This document shows, piece after piece, positions 8,758-16,527 of a stretch of 64,000 nucleotides of DNA. This DNA is from Candidatus Peregrinibacteria bacterium GW2011_GWF2_43_17 (GTDB lineage: Bacteria > Patescibacteriota > Gracilibacteria > UBA1369 > UBA12470): positions 248,001-312,000 of the forward strand of contig LCFW01000002.1 in the NCBI GenBank assembly GCA_000999315.1, in the 5' to 3' direction. Position numbers and translations under genes: made by a program. Position 1 is the first letter of the stretch. The number at the start of each line of letters is the position of its first letter. The notes beneath the pieces are model-generated. The model ran no database searches. It had not been told where the DNA came from and saw nothing but the letters and a program-made list of their open reading frames with translations.

Positions 8758-11700
8758 TTATCTCTTCTTTCACCTCCTCTCCAATATTCACCGTCACGGG
8801 CACCTTGATCTTTTTCATCTCTCCCTCGCCGACGATGTGAATTTCGACGTGAGTATCGCCGCTGTTTTTAACGAGCAACTCTTTGATTTTCGGCAAACAG
8901 CCGAGACATTTTTCGGGAATCTCTATAATATAAGGCATTACCTCGACAGGTTCGGTTATCGGCTCTTCCAAACTTATATCCTCAATCTCCGTCTCCTCGG
9001 TTTCCAATTTTACGACATGTCTTAAAACTTTTTCATCGGGAACGAATAAATTATCGGTCTTCGCATTTTCAATCATTTTATCCAAAGAAACAATCTTCGC
9101 CTCTTCGCACATGAACTGCAGATCGCCGCGCCTGTTATCCAGTTTCCCGCTCATGACAACCAGCGCGTCTTCGACAAAAATATGCTGATACTTTTGGAAA
9201 ACTTTCGGAAAAACCACAGCATTGATTTTGCCGGTAGGATCTTCAAGCGTAAAAGAAGCCATATATCCGCCGCTCTTAGTCATGGATTTTTTATAATTCG
9301 CAACAATCCCGACCATATGAACCCTCTTGCCGATATCGCGTTTGGTAATTTGATTAACGAGCAAAGCTTTCTTTTTTATATACTTGCTCAAACCCTGTAG
9401 CGGATGTCCCGAGACATAAAGACCGAGATATTTTTTCTCCCAAAGAAGTTTCTGATAAAAAGTCGGCACAACCGACTCTTTCAATTTCAAAGATGCGGTT
9501 GCAAGCTCACCAAACATATCTATTTGTCCCTCGACTTTCGATGCTTGAATGCTTTTGGCAAAAGTTGAAATGTCTTCAGTATTCTCGGCTATCTGCTTGC
9601 CATCGCCGATACAATTGAACGCTCCGGAATAGGCGAGTGCCTCGATCGTTTTTTTATTTAAAATCTTGATCGGTACCCTTTCCGCGAAATCTTCCATAGA
9701 CTTGAAAGCCCCTCCCGCGGTTCTCACGTCGATAATCTCTTTAACGGCATTCTCTCCGATACCTTTTATCGCGCAAAGTCCGAACCTTATCGTACTGTCA
9801 TCAACAGCCGTGAAATTGGCGCGCGATTCGTTTATATCCGGAGGCAAAACTTTTATCCCAATTTCCTCGCATTCGTTTATCTCAATTACAACGCGGTCGG
9901 TATCTCCAGAATCGCTTGTCAACAAAGCCGCCATGAACGCAACCGAGTAATGTGCCTTCATGTATGCGGTCTGATATGCGATCAGGGCGTAACAAGCGGA
10001 GTGTGATTTATTGAAGCCGTATCCGGCAAAAGGTTCGACAACCTTTTCAAACATATCTTCCGCAAGCTTTTTGGTATGCCCTCTGTTCGCGACAGCTCCG
10101 TTAATAAATTTCTCTCGCATTTCCTTAACGATTTTCGGATCTTTTTTCGCGATACCTTTTAGAAGCAAATAAGCCTCGCCCAATTCCAGCCCCGAGAACA
10201 CTTGAGCCAAAGTCATGATTTGCTCCTGAAAAACGACGACGCCGTATGTATCTTTCAAAATCGGCTCCAAAGATTCGTGCAAATATTTGATCTTTTGCGC
10301 ATTGTGTTTGCCCTTAATATAATTCGGAATCCACTCCATCGGTCCCGGCCTATAGAGCGCATTCATCGCGATCAAGTCGTTTATGTGCGAAGGTTTGAGC
10401 TCTTTCAAATATCTTTTCATGCCGCCCGACTCGAACTGAAATACGCCCGTAGTCCGTCCTTGAGCCATAAGCTCGAAAGTTTTCGCATCCTCCATCGGCA
10501 ACGCTTTCAAATCTACCTCAACACCTTTCGTTCTTTTCACTATCCCGAGAGCGGTTTGCAAGATGGTCAAGTTTTTCAGTCCCAAGAAATCCATCTTTAG
10601 AAGACCCAAATCGGCAATCGGCTTCATCGAATATTGAGTGACGATGCCCACTTTATCGCCCGTGGGTTTCTGTAGCGGAGTATATTCGGTCAAAGGCTCA
10701 TCTGAGATAACAACGGCGCACGCGTGCGTGCCGGCATGCCTTATGGTTCCTTCGAGTTTAATCGCCATATCGAGAATTTGTTTGGCGGTCTCATCTTTTT
10801 CATAAGCTTGTTTGAGTTCGGGATCGTTTTTAACCGAAATTTTCAATGGTGCATGTTTTCCAAGTACCATTGGCGGAATCATTTTCGAGATTTTATCAAC
10901 ATCTCCGTAACTGTGACCGAGAGCGCGCCCGGCATCTCTTACCGCCGCTTTCGCAGTCATTGTGCCAAAAGTTACAATTTGCGCGACATTCTGATCTCCA
11001 TATTTATTCACGACATATTCAAGCACGTCATCACGTCTGTTATCGGCAAAATCTATATCTATATCCGGCATACTTACGCGAGCCGGATTCAAAAATCTTT
11101 CAAAAAGAAGGTTGTAACTCAGAGGATCCAACTCGGTTATCCCCAATGAGTACGAAATAATCGATCCCGCGGCCGAACCTCTGCCGGGCCCGACAACTAT
11201 CCCTTGCGACTTCGCGTACTTAACAAAATCGTGCACGATCAGGAAATATGTTGAAAATCCGAGTCTGTTGATAATTGAAAGTTCGTAAGTGAGTCTCTCC
11301 GCCGCCTTGGGATTGTCGCCATATCGCTCTTTTAATCCGATTTCGCAAAGCTCTTTCAAGTAATCGTTGGGATTTTTATTTTCCGGTGTTTTAAAAGAGG
11401 GGATTTTGTTTTCACCAAACTTGATTTCAAGGTTACATTGATCGGCTATCGCGAGGGTGTTTTTCATACAATCTTCGGAGATTTTATCAAAATACTTGGC
11501 AAGCTCTTTCGGATCTCTCATTGAAAAATCACCGATATATTTCATTCTGTCCTCTTCGTGAACCGTCCTTTGAAGTTGTATGCAAAGAAGCACGTCGTGG
11601 GGGACGGAATCTTCCTTGCGAGCATAGTGACAATCGTTGGTTGCGACCATCGGAGCGCCGGTAACTTTCGACAGCTGTACGATCATATCGTTTACAATCG

Positions 11701-12241
11701 TCCAATCTTCGATTTCGGGATGATGTTGCAGCTCCAAGAAGAACGAATCTTTACCCAAAATCTTCTGATATCTCGTGACAAGTTCGCGAGCTTTTATTTG
11801 ATCGCCGGAAAGTAACGCTTTCGGGATATCGCCGGCAAGACAAGCGCTCGTTGCGATAATCCCGTCTCCATATTTTTCCAAAATTTCAAAATCCAATCTC
11901 GGTTTGTAATAAAATCCTTCCAAATGCGCCAAAGTCGTAATTTTCATCAAGTTTTTGTACCCCTTTTCGTTTTTCGCCAAAAGAACGATATGGTTATATC
12001 TCGCCGAAGGATCTTTAACCTTCCGATCATCGGTTATATAAGCCTCACATCCGATAATCGGCTTAACGCTCGCCGCCTTAAATTTCTGATAAAACTCTAT
12101 CGCGCCATACATCACTCCGTGATCGGTGATAGCCATCGCCGGGAGCCCATACTCTTTGCAAAGACCCAAATACTCGTCAACCTTGGCCAAGCCATCGAGC
12201 AAACTGTAATGGGTATGATTATGGAGGTGAACAAAAGACAT
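8738..12241 (-). CDS. dnaE: DNA polymerase III subunit alpha (DnaE)
   Basis: This is the replicative DNA polymerase, 1167 residues, close to the usual DnaE1 length. An N-terminal PHP domain starts HLHNHTHYSLLDG with further metal-ligand segments (ITDHGVMYG, HHPE, TNDCHY). The catalytic palm carries GPGRGSAAGS at about 351-360 and PDIDIDF at 392-398. Helix-hairpin-helix and OB-fold segments follow (GKRVHMVGIVANYKKS, LEDPTGKINAVVFPKVF). No intein is present. It follows the DUF5665 gene by 2 bases and precedes aspS. Confidence 0.97.
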   Translation of the reverse strand: MSFVHLHNHTHYSLLDGLAKVDEYLGLCKEYGLPAMAITDHGVMYGAIEFYQKFKAASVKPIIGCEAYITDDRKVKDPSARYNHIVLLAKNEKGYKNLMKITTLAHLEGFYYKPRLDFEILEKYGDGIIATSACLAGDIPKALLSGDQIKARELVTRYQKILGKDSFFLELQHHPEIEDWTIVNDMIVQLSKVTGAPMVATNDCHYARKEDSVPHDVLLCIQLQRTVHEEDRMKYIGDFSMRDPKELAKYFDKISEDCMKNTLAIADQCNLEIKFGENKIPSFKTPENKNPNDYLKELCEIGLKERYGDNPKAAERLTYELSIINRLGFSTYFLIVHDFVKYAKSQGIVVGPGRGSAAGSIISYSLGITELDPLSYNLLFERFLNPARVSMPDIDIDFADNRRDDVLEYVVNKYGDQNVAQIVTFGTMTAKAAVRDAGRALGHSYGDVDKISKMIPPMVLGKHAPLKISVKNDPELKQAYEKDETAKQILDMAIKLEGTIRHAGTHACAVVISDEPLTEYTPLQKPTGDKVGIVTQYSMKPIADLGLLKMDFLGLKNLTILQTALGIVKRTKGVEVDLKALPMEDAKTFELMAQGRTTGVFQFESGGMKRYLKELKPSHINDLIAMNALYRPGPMEWIPNYIKGKHNAQKIKYLHESLEPILKDTYGVVVFQEQIMTLAQVFSGLELGEAYLLLKGIAKKDPKIVKEMREKFINGAVANRGHTKKLAEDMFEKVVEPFAGYGFNKSHSACYALIAYQTAYMKAHYSVAFMAALLTSDSGDTDRVVIEINECEEIGIKVLPPDINESRANFTAVDDSTIRFGLCAIKGIGENAVKEIIDVRTAGGAFKSMEDFAERVPIKILNKKTIEALAYSGAFNCIGDGKQIAENTEDISTFAKSIQASKVEGQIDMFGELATASLKLKESVVPTFYQKLLWEKKYLGLYVSGHPLQGLSKYIKKKALLVNQITKRDIGKRVHMVGIVANYKKSMTKSGGYMASFTLEDPTGKINAVVFPKVFQKYQHIFVEDALVVMSGKLDNRRGDLQFMCEEAKIVSLDKMIENAKTDNLFVPDEKVLRHVVKLETEETEIEDISLEEPITEPVEVMPYIIEIPEKCLGCLPKIKELLVKNSGDTHVEIHIVGEGEMKKIKVPVTVNIGEEVKEEINKLIVR

Positions 12242-12243
12242 TT

Positions 12244-12528
12244 TTAATAGTTATCCAAATTTAGCTTGAGCCATTCGTCCATTCTGGCAAAAATTTCTCC
12301 GACTATCGGCATATTAACCAAGAAGTGGCCAAGAACGTAACCGACAACAGTCAAAATCAACGCAACCCCGACAACGAATCCAAGCCCGCTAAACGTACCC
12401 GCAACAAAGTTGTAAAGCATGATCCTCCACGGCGAAGAAATATATTTGATAAAATCTTTTGCCGTCTGCTCTTTGCCGAAACAAACCTCGATTTTGGTCG
12501 GCTCCGATTTTTTTGTTTTTTTGTCCAT
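12244..12528 (-). CDS. DUF5665-like small membrane protein
   Basis: The chosen start at 12528 gives 94 residues beginning MDKKTKKSEP; a longer upstream extension has unlikely composition. The pattern is a basic N-terminus, an amphipathic stretch (SSPWRIMLYNFVAGTFSGLG), a hydrophobic segment of about 20 residues (VVGVALILTVVGYVLGHFLV) and a short C-terminal helix after PIVGEIF. This matches my memory of the DUF5665 family, whose function is unknown. It lies 2 bases upstream of dnaE and should be co-transcribed with it. Confidence 0.7.
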   Translation of the reverse strand: MDKKTKKSEPTKIEVCFGKEQTAKDFIKYISSPWRIMLYNFVAGTFSGLGFVVGVALILTVVGYVLGHFLVNMPIVGEIFARMDEWLKLNLDNY

Positions 12529-12609
12529 TTTTTTTGGTGGAAAAATAATTGCGAGTGAAAAATAACATCTCCACAGACTCGGCGCAAGGAAGCGCAATAC
12601 ATTCAAAGT

Positions 12610-12629
12610 TGTTTCGCGAATACGAAACA
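12610..12629. promoter_or_regulatory. Inverted repeat upstream of the DUF5665-dnaE run
   Basis: The arms TGTTTCG and CGAAACA are perfectly complementary around a 6-base spacer. The site lies about 80 bases upstream of the DUF5665 start. It could be an operator or an RNA hairpin. There is no other evidence for function. Confidence 0.3.
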
Positions 12630-12650
12630 CCTATCTGCAAGATATTCTTG

Positions 12651-12679
12651 TTGACTTGCATCTCGAGGGACTTAATAAT
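12651..12679 (+). promoter_or_regulatory. Candidate promoter for the tRNA-Leu locus
   Basis: TTGACT at 12651-12656 is followed after 17 bases by AATAAT at 12674-12679, each five of six to the sigma-70 consensus. It points into the tRNA-Leu fragment, nuclease and intact tRNA. It may be the native promoter of the original tRNA gene. Confidence 0.5.
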
Positions 12680-12764
12680 TGCACGGCAGGACGGATCCGA
12701 AAAGGCACTGGATTAAAAATACTTATCTCGAATTGACGCTCTTAACCTGTTTTATTGACAACCT

Positions 12765-12818
12765 GCTGCGGTGGTGAAATGGTATACCTGCCTGCCGGCA
12801 GGCAGGCACGCTGGTCTT
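12765..12818 (+). pseudogene. Broken 5' half of tRNA-Leu, interrupted by a palindrome
   Basis: Bases 12765-12787 and 12808-12818 are identical to the first 34 bases of the intact tRNA-Leu at 13092. They cover the acceptor 5' strand, D arm, anticodon 5' strand and loop through the wobble base T34. Twenty extra bases (12788-12807) split the 3' strand of the D stem. Homology also extends 7 bases upstream (from 12758). After 12818 the sequence switches to the leader of a GIY-YIG gene. This copy cannot make a tRNA. Confidence 0.85.
12787..12806. repeat. 20-bp perfect palindrome inserted in tRNA fragment
   Basis: CCTGCCTGCCGGCAGGCAGG is its own reverse complement. Compared with the intact tRNA copy, a net 20 bases have been added inside the D stem. 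Translated, this palindrome gives the CLPAGR peptide that I recall turning up inside many CPR open reading frames, which suggests a widespread mobile palindromic element. Confidence 0.8.
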
Positions 12819-12836
12819 CATAAAAAGGTAGAAGCC

Positions 12837-13085
12837 ATGTATACAGTCTATGCTCTAAGAAGTCTCTCCAGGAATTATATATACGTTGGATTGACCAATA
12901 ACTTAGAAAGACGGTTGGACGAGCACCAGAAGGGGAAAAGCAGGACGACAAAGCCTTATAAACCATTCAACTTAGTACTAAGCGAACGGTATAATAGCCG
13001 GGTGGAGGCAAGAATAAGAGAAAAGTATTTAAAATCAGGATGTGGTAAAGAATATATAAAGAAAAGTATCCTTAAAAATCAGTAA
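12837..13085 (+). CDS. Small GIY-YIG nuclease family protein
   Basis: The 82-residue product starts MYTVYALRSLSRNYIYVGLT, which carries the GIY-YIG signature as YTVYAL and YIYVGLT, followed by NLERRLDEHQKG, the conserved Arg helix, and a C-terminal Glu-containing helix (RVEARIREKYLKSG). This is the single-domain UvrC-like GIY-YIG fold. Free-standing members are common in CPR and Bacteroidetes and are usually of unknown role; some relatives are homing nucleases. The start at 12837 follows AAAAAGGTAG, a weak ribosome site. The gene lies exactly between the broken and the intact tRNA-Leu copies, suggesting it moves with, or cuts at, this locus. Confidence 0.85.
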   Translation: MYTVYALRSLSRNYIYVGLTNNLERRLDEHQKGKSRTTKPYKPFNLVLSERYNSRVEARIREKYLKSGCGKEYIKKSILKNQ

Positions 13086-13091
13086 CAACCT

Positions 13092-13175
13092 GCTGCGGTG
13101 GTGAAATGGTATACACGCTGGTCTTAGGAACCAGTGGGGAAACCCGTGAGAGTTCGAGTCTCTCCCGCAGCACCA
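13092..13175 (+). tRNA. tRNA-Leu (anticodon TAG)
   Basis: The acceptor stem GCTGCGG pairs perfectly with CCGCAGC (13165-13171), followed by discriminator A and an encoded CCA (13173-13175). The anticodon stem CTGGT/ACCAG holds loop CTTAGGA with anticodon TAG. A long variable arm (TGGGGAAACCCGT) makes it a class II tRNA, and the T arm is GAGAG TTCGAGT CTCTC. It reads CUN leucine codons. Its first 34 bases are duplicated at 12765. Confidence 0.97.
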
Positions 13176-13264
13176 CAGGCCGGGAGTCCCGCAACGCGGG
13201 ACGTACGGCCCTATATATTAAGAATGATTGCGATAGCAGTCTCATAATTTCACCCCTCCATCCC

Positions 13265-13522
13265 ATGACACCAGAATCAAAAAGACGGCAACCACGCCCC
13301 CTTGAAGAACTATCAAGAGCCGCCACCGAACAATCCGGAGGATCAGTCTTCACACAAGCAAACTTAAATTCAGCGTGTGCACTCTCGGCTCTTGCCGCAC
13401 AAAGACGTCCAATCCATTCCGTTACATGGAGCTCTCCAGAAGGCCGAGCATTAGCACAAGCCGCATTCCAAGATACAGACCCAAGGAGCGCATTGAGAGT
13501 ACTTGGTGGAGAGGAGCTATAG
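13265..13522 (+). CDS. Small hypothetical protein
   Basis: The 85-residue product is rich in Ala, Ser and Arg, starts MTPESKRRQPRPLEELS and has no membrane segment or known motif. The reading frame is open further upstream into the tRNA, so the ATG at 13265 is the first reasonable start. Nothing resembles a ribosome site. It lies in the small-gene region after tRNA-Leu and could be spurious. Confidence 0.45.
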   Translation: MTPESKRRQPRPLEELSRAATEQSGGSVFTQANLNSACALSALAAQRRPIHSVTWSSPEGRALAQAAFQDTDPRSALRVLGGEEL

Positions 13523-13578
13523 GGGAGAAAAGAGGGTTACATACCCAGTCCAACATTGTTAATTTTAATTCATAAAAA

Positions 13579-13950
13579 ATGAGCATCACAATGCCGCAAG
13601 GAGATACAGACGAAACGCAAGCTCCCATAACTGAAACAGCCGAAAGTTTTACAACCAATGTCGGAGATTACCTGGTCATATGGATAACAGGAGAACCGGA
13701 TATGTATATTGCCCAAGTTACGCAATCCGATCCGTTAAAAATGAAGGTTGAAGAGTCCGGACCATACGCAAGTTTAAAAAACGGAGACTTTATAATACTC
13801 AGACCGGAAACGGCGCAACTCCAACGTGATAACAGAGAAGATACATGCACTTTCTTGCAAGCTCAGCAACAAGCGGGTCGCCAAGTAATAAGCGGTTTAA
13901 GAAGCCTTGGTGTTACGGATAAGGAATTACATTTGATGCTCCCAGCCTAA
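13579..13950 (+). CDS. Small hypothetical protein
   Basis: The 123-residue soluble product has an acidic N-terminus, a central beta-like stretch (GDYLVIWITGEPDMYIAQVTQ, then LKNGDFIILRPE) and a Gln-rich helical C-terminus. No family is recognised. An A-rich leader (CATAAAAA) precedes the ATG, as for many genes here. It stands 110 bases before the sigma-region-4 gene on the same strand, but that gene has its own promoter. Confidence 0.6.
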   Translation: MSITMPQGDTDETQAPITETAESFTTNVGDYLVIWITGEPDMYIAQVTQSDPLKMKVEESGPYASLKNGDFIILRPETAQLQRDNREDTCTFLQAQQQAGRQVISGLRSLGVTDKELHLMLPA

Positions 13951-13994
13951 TCACATTACCCCCCTGGTTGACTTAACTTCATATCATTTTCTTA

Positions 13995-14023
13995 TTGACA
14001 AGATTTGACATAGGGTATAAAAT
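13995..14023 (+). promoter_or_regulatory. Sigma-70-type promoter for the sigma-region-4/HARE gene
   Basis: TTGACA at 13995-14000 is followed after 17 bases by TAAAAT at 14018-14023, within the longer TATAAAAT. The expected start of transcription is near 14030, about 31 bases before the ATG at 14061. Confidence 0.65.
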
Positions 14024-14060
14024 TCCGTCCCATAACATTCAAATATCTAATTTTAACCTT

Positions 14061-15128
14061 ATGGCGGACCATCAACTCATTGAGGAAACGAACCTCGCGG
14101 AAATACTGGAAGAACTTTTTATGGTTCTTTCCGAGAAAGAAAGGGAAGTAATTGTAAAAAGATTTTCTCTCGACAACAGTCCGAGAGAAACTTTGGAAAG
14201 CATCGGGAAAAGATTTTCAGTAACAAGAGAAAGGGTAAGACAGATCGAGAAGATCGCGCTGACAAAACTGCGAAGAACTTCGAAAAACACGAAATTGCGA
14301 CTCGTAAACGAAATCGCAACGGCTCTCATCCGAACCAACGGGGGAGTCATGTTGGAAGATGATGTTATCAGCGGAATTTTCAACAAAATCAAGAAACCCA
14401 CCGAAGTTGATAGACATATCATCATATTGAGTCTTTCGGTAAACGACGATCTCGACGCGAACGAGAAGTTTCATCTTTATAGGAATTTCTGGTATCTGAA
14501 GATTGTGGATTTCTCGAATATCGAAAAAGTTGCAGACGCCGCCAAAAAACAGCTCAAAGAGAAGGGCGACACAATAGCCGAAATGAAACTTGCCAGAGAT
14601 ATCCAAGCGTTGCTTAAGACGCAAGGAACCGACGTAACCGAAGAGTTTGCAACAGCTTGTTTGAAAATCGACAAAGAAATTAAAAAAGTCGAATCGGAAT
14701 ACGGTTTGATGGTTTGGAGGCATGTAAACCCGAAAAGTATCAGGGATAAGTCTTATATTGTCCTTAAAAAATGTGGCAGACCTCTGCATTTTATCGAAAT
14801 CGCCAACAAAATCACGGAAGCCGCTTTTGATAAAAAAATTGTCACAATCCAGGCTGTTCATAACGAACTTATCAGATGTGAGAAATTCGTACTTGTCGGT
14901 AGGGGACTCTACGCTCTGAAAGAGTGGGGTTATTTCGAAGGAACGGTTGCCGACATAATCGAATCGCTTTTGGCAAAGAAGGGCAAGATGACAAAGAAAG
15001 AAATCATAGAAGGGGTTTTGAAACAAAGACAAGTTAAAAGAGGCACAATATCTTTGAATTTACAAAAGAAGGCATGTTTTGCTAGAGTTGGGCGTGCGCT
15101 TTACGCGCTTGATCTAACAAGAAAATAA
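14061..15128 (+). CDS. Sigma-70 region 4 protein with HARE-HTH domains
   Basis: The start at 14061 (355 residues, MADHQLIEE) is preferred because the predicted promoter lies over an earlier possible start. Residues about 16-75 are a sigma-70 region 4 helix-turn-helix: LSEKEREVIVKRF, then LESIGKRFSVTRERVRQIE. There is no region 2, so it cannot act as a whole sigma factor. The C-terminal third has two HARE-HTH-like winged helices (SIRDKSYIVLKKCGRPLHFIE; LYALKEWGYFEGTVADIIES), the domain found in the RNA polymerase delta subunit. A role as a polymerase-associated regulator is inferred. The HIT gene follows by 2 bases. Confidence 0.8.
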   Translation: MADHQLIEETNLAEILEELFMVLSEKEREVIVKRFSLDNSPRETLESIGKRFSVTRERVRQIEKIALTKLRRTSKNTKLRLVNEIATALIRTNGGVMLEDDVISGIFNKIKKPTEVDRHIIILSLSVNDDLDANEKFHLYRNFWYLKIVDFSNIEKVADAAKKQLKEKGDTIAEMKLARDIQALLKTQGTDVTEEFATACLKIDKEIKKVESEYGLMVWRHVNPKSIRDKSYIVLKKCGRPLHFIEIANKITEAAFDKKIVTIQAVHNELIRCEKFVLVGRGLYALKEWGYFEGTVADIIESLLAKKGKMTKKEIIEGVLKQRQVKRGTISLNLQKKACFARVGRALYALDLTRK

Positions 15129-15130
15129 AT

Positions 15131-15442
15131 ATGTGTATCTTCTGTAAAATCATTAAGGGTGAAATACCCTCCGAAAAAGTTCACGACGACGATATTTGTA
15201 TCGCTTTTAAAGACATCCATCCAAAAGCTCCATTTCACCTGCTCATAGTCCCGAAAGAGCACATAGCGAAAGTTTCCGAGCTCGAAGAAGGAAAACACGA
15301 TCATCTGATCGGACATCTGGTAAACGTGGCAAACAAATTGGCAAAAAAAGAAGGTGTCGAAGGGTATAAACTACAATTCAACGTCGGAGAAAAAGCGGGG
15401 CAAGAGGTTATGCATGTACATATGCACTTGATGGGGTGGTAA
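15131..15442 (+). CDS. HIT family nucleotide-binding protein
   Basis: This 103-residue protein matches the Hint/PKCI branch of the histidine triad family. It begins MCIFCKIIKGEIPSEKV and ends with the catalytic triad HVHMHLMGW. Family members hydrolyse nucleoside phosphoramidates or dinucleotides. The first two cysteines (C2, C5) match the zinc-binding pair in Hint proteins. It sits 2 bases after the sigma-region-4 gene, suggesting one transcript. Confidence 0.93.
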   Translation: MCIFCKIIKGEIPSEKVHDDDICIAFKDIHPKAPFHLLIVPKEHIAKVSELEEGKHDHLIGHLVNVANKLAKKEGVEGYKLQFNVGEKAGQEVMHVHMHLMGW

Positions 15443-15454
15443 TAACTCAAATCT

Positions 15455-15640
15455 ATGGGCGACATGGAAACACCGGAATATCCGGGCAGAAAACTTGGAA
15501 GATTAATAGACAATCAGCCGAACACGAGATTAGGTGACTCCAGATTGCGAAGGGTCAGAGAATGGGCGGCAACAAATTTGCCGGAAGCAGGTATGGACAG
15601 GCTGGAAAGGGAACACCCAAGATTGGCAAAAGGAAAATAA
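15455..15640 (+). CDS. Very small hypothetical protein
   Basis: The 61-residue product is basic, with many Arg and Pro residues (ETPEYPGRKLGRLIDN, RLRRVREWAATNLPE). It follows the HIT gene by 12 bases on the same strand and ends 2 bases before the convergent nadC stop. No family is recognised. The position supports a real gene but length limits certainty. Confidence 0.45.
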   Translation: MGDMETPEYPGRKLGRLIDNQPNTRLGDSRLRRVREWAATNLPEAGMDRLEREHPRLAKGK

Positions 15641-15642
15641 TA

Positions 15643-16527
15643 TCACAATTCCATTCCGATATCGCTCGCCTTGGCTCCCTGCGTCAAACATCCCATCGAA
15701 ATCACATCGGGTCTTAGTTTCGCATATTTCACCAGATTCGACTTATTTATTCCTCCTGAAATCTCAACCGCAATCTCCTCTGCGTGCAATCGATTAATAG
15801 CCTCGGGGATTTTTTTAATATCAAAATTATCTAGCATCACAATCAATGCGCAGTCACGCATCGCGGGACGAAGCACTTTTAGCTCAAGAATCGCCCTATC
15901 TAATTGACGTAAATTTTCAACTTCAATCTCAACAAATCTCACTCCTTTCGCATGACTCAAATCAAATCCCATATCGAAATGATTATCCTTAATCATAACT
16001 GCATCCCAAAGCCCTAATCGATGGGTGAGCCCACCTCCTACACTGCAAGCCTTTTTATCCAAAGGTCCGAAATACGTTTTCCTCGTGCAAGCGAGCTTCA
16101 CTCCGTATTCACGAACCTTATCCGACAATCGCTTGGTTTCAGTCGCGATCCCGCTCATTCTTTGCAAAATATTTAAAACAATTCTCTCAACTCGCATCAA
16201 AACCGCATATTTGCCGGAAACTTCCGCAATAATTTTTCCGCGCTTAACTTTATTGCCATCGGAAATGTGAAACTTGATCTTGCAACCTTTAAAACGAGGA
16301 TGATTTTTAAACAACCACTCGATCTCGGGAACCCCTGCCAAAACGGCATTCGATTTAACGATAATATTTGCCTTGGCATCTTTTTTGCCCTTAACAATCT
16401 TGGTCGTGACATCCGTCCCATTATTCAAATCTGACAAAAACCAAAGATCCGCGAGCCCGCTAAGGTATTTTCGATACCACTCACTATGGACTCTTAACTT
16501 AGAACTTTGGTCTAACAATCTAATCAT
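15643..16527 (-). CDS. nadC: Nicotinate-nucleotide pyrophosphorylase (NadC)
   Basis: NadC converts quinolinate and PRPP to nicotinate mononucleotide, CO2 and pyrophosphate in NAD synthesis. The 294-residue length is typical. Family segments include VLNILQRMSGIAT, the PRPP-binding CTRKTYFGPLDKKAC region, GGGLTHRLGLWDAVMIKDNH and EVENLRQLDRA, plus the C-terminal ISGGINKSNLVKYA barrel end. It overlaps the end of nadA by 8 bases and is downstream of it, so the two final steps to NaMN are coupled. No L-aspartate oxidase gene is present here. Confidence 0.95.
   Translation of the reverse strand: MIRLLDQSSKLRVHSEWYRKYLSGLADLWFLSDLNNGTDVTTKIVKGKKDAKANIIVKSNAVLAGVPEIEWLFKNHPRFKGCKIKFHISDGNKVKRGKIIAEVSGKYAVLMRVERIVLNILQRMSGIATETKRLSDKVREYGVKLACTRKTYFGPLDKKACSVGGGLTHRLGLWDAVMIKDNHFDMGFDLSHAKGVRFVEIEVENLRQLDRAILELKVLRPAMRDCALIVMLDNFDIKKIPEAINRLHAEEIAVEISGGINKSNLVKYAKLRPDVISMGCLTQGAKASDIGMEL

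Noticed and set aside
12742..12966. Minus-strand open frame across the palindrome and nuclease gene
   Set aside because: It is antisense to the GIY-YIG gene, contains the palindrome-encoded CLPAGR peptide and shows no domain.
12819..13091. A group I intron in tRNA-Leu
   Set aside because: The break is at the classic intron position, but the intact tRNA downstream restarts from its first base rather than continuing from the anticodon, and no intron core pairing was seen.
13106..13264. Longer coding start for the gene ending at 13522
   Set aside because: The extended frame would run through most of tRNA-Leu, so the ATG at 13265 was preferred.
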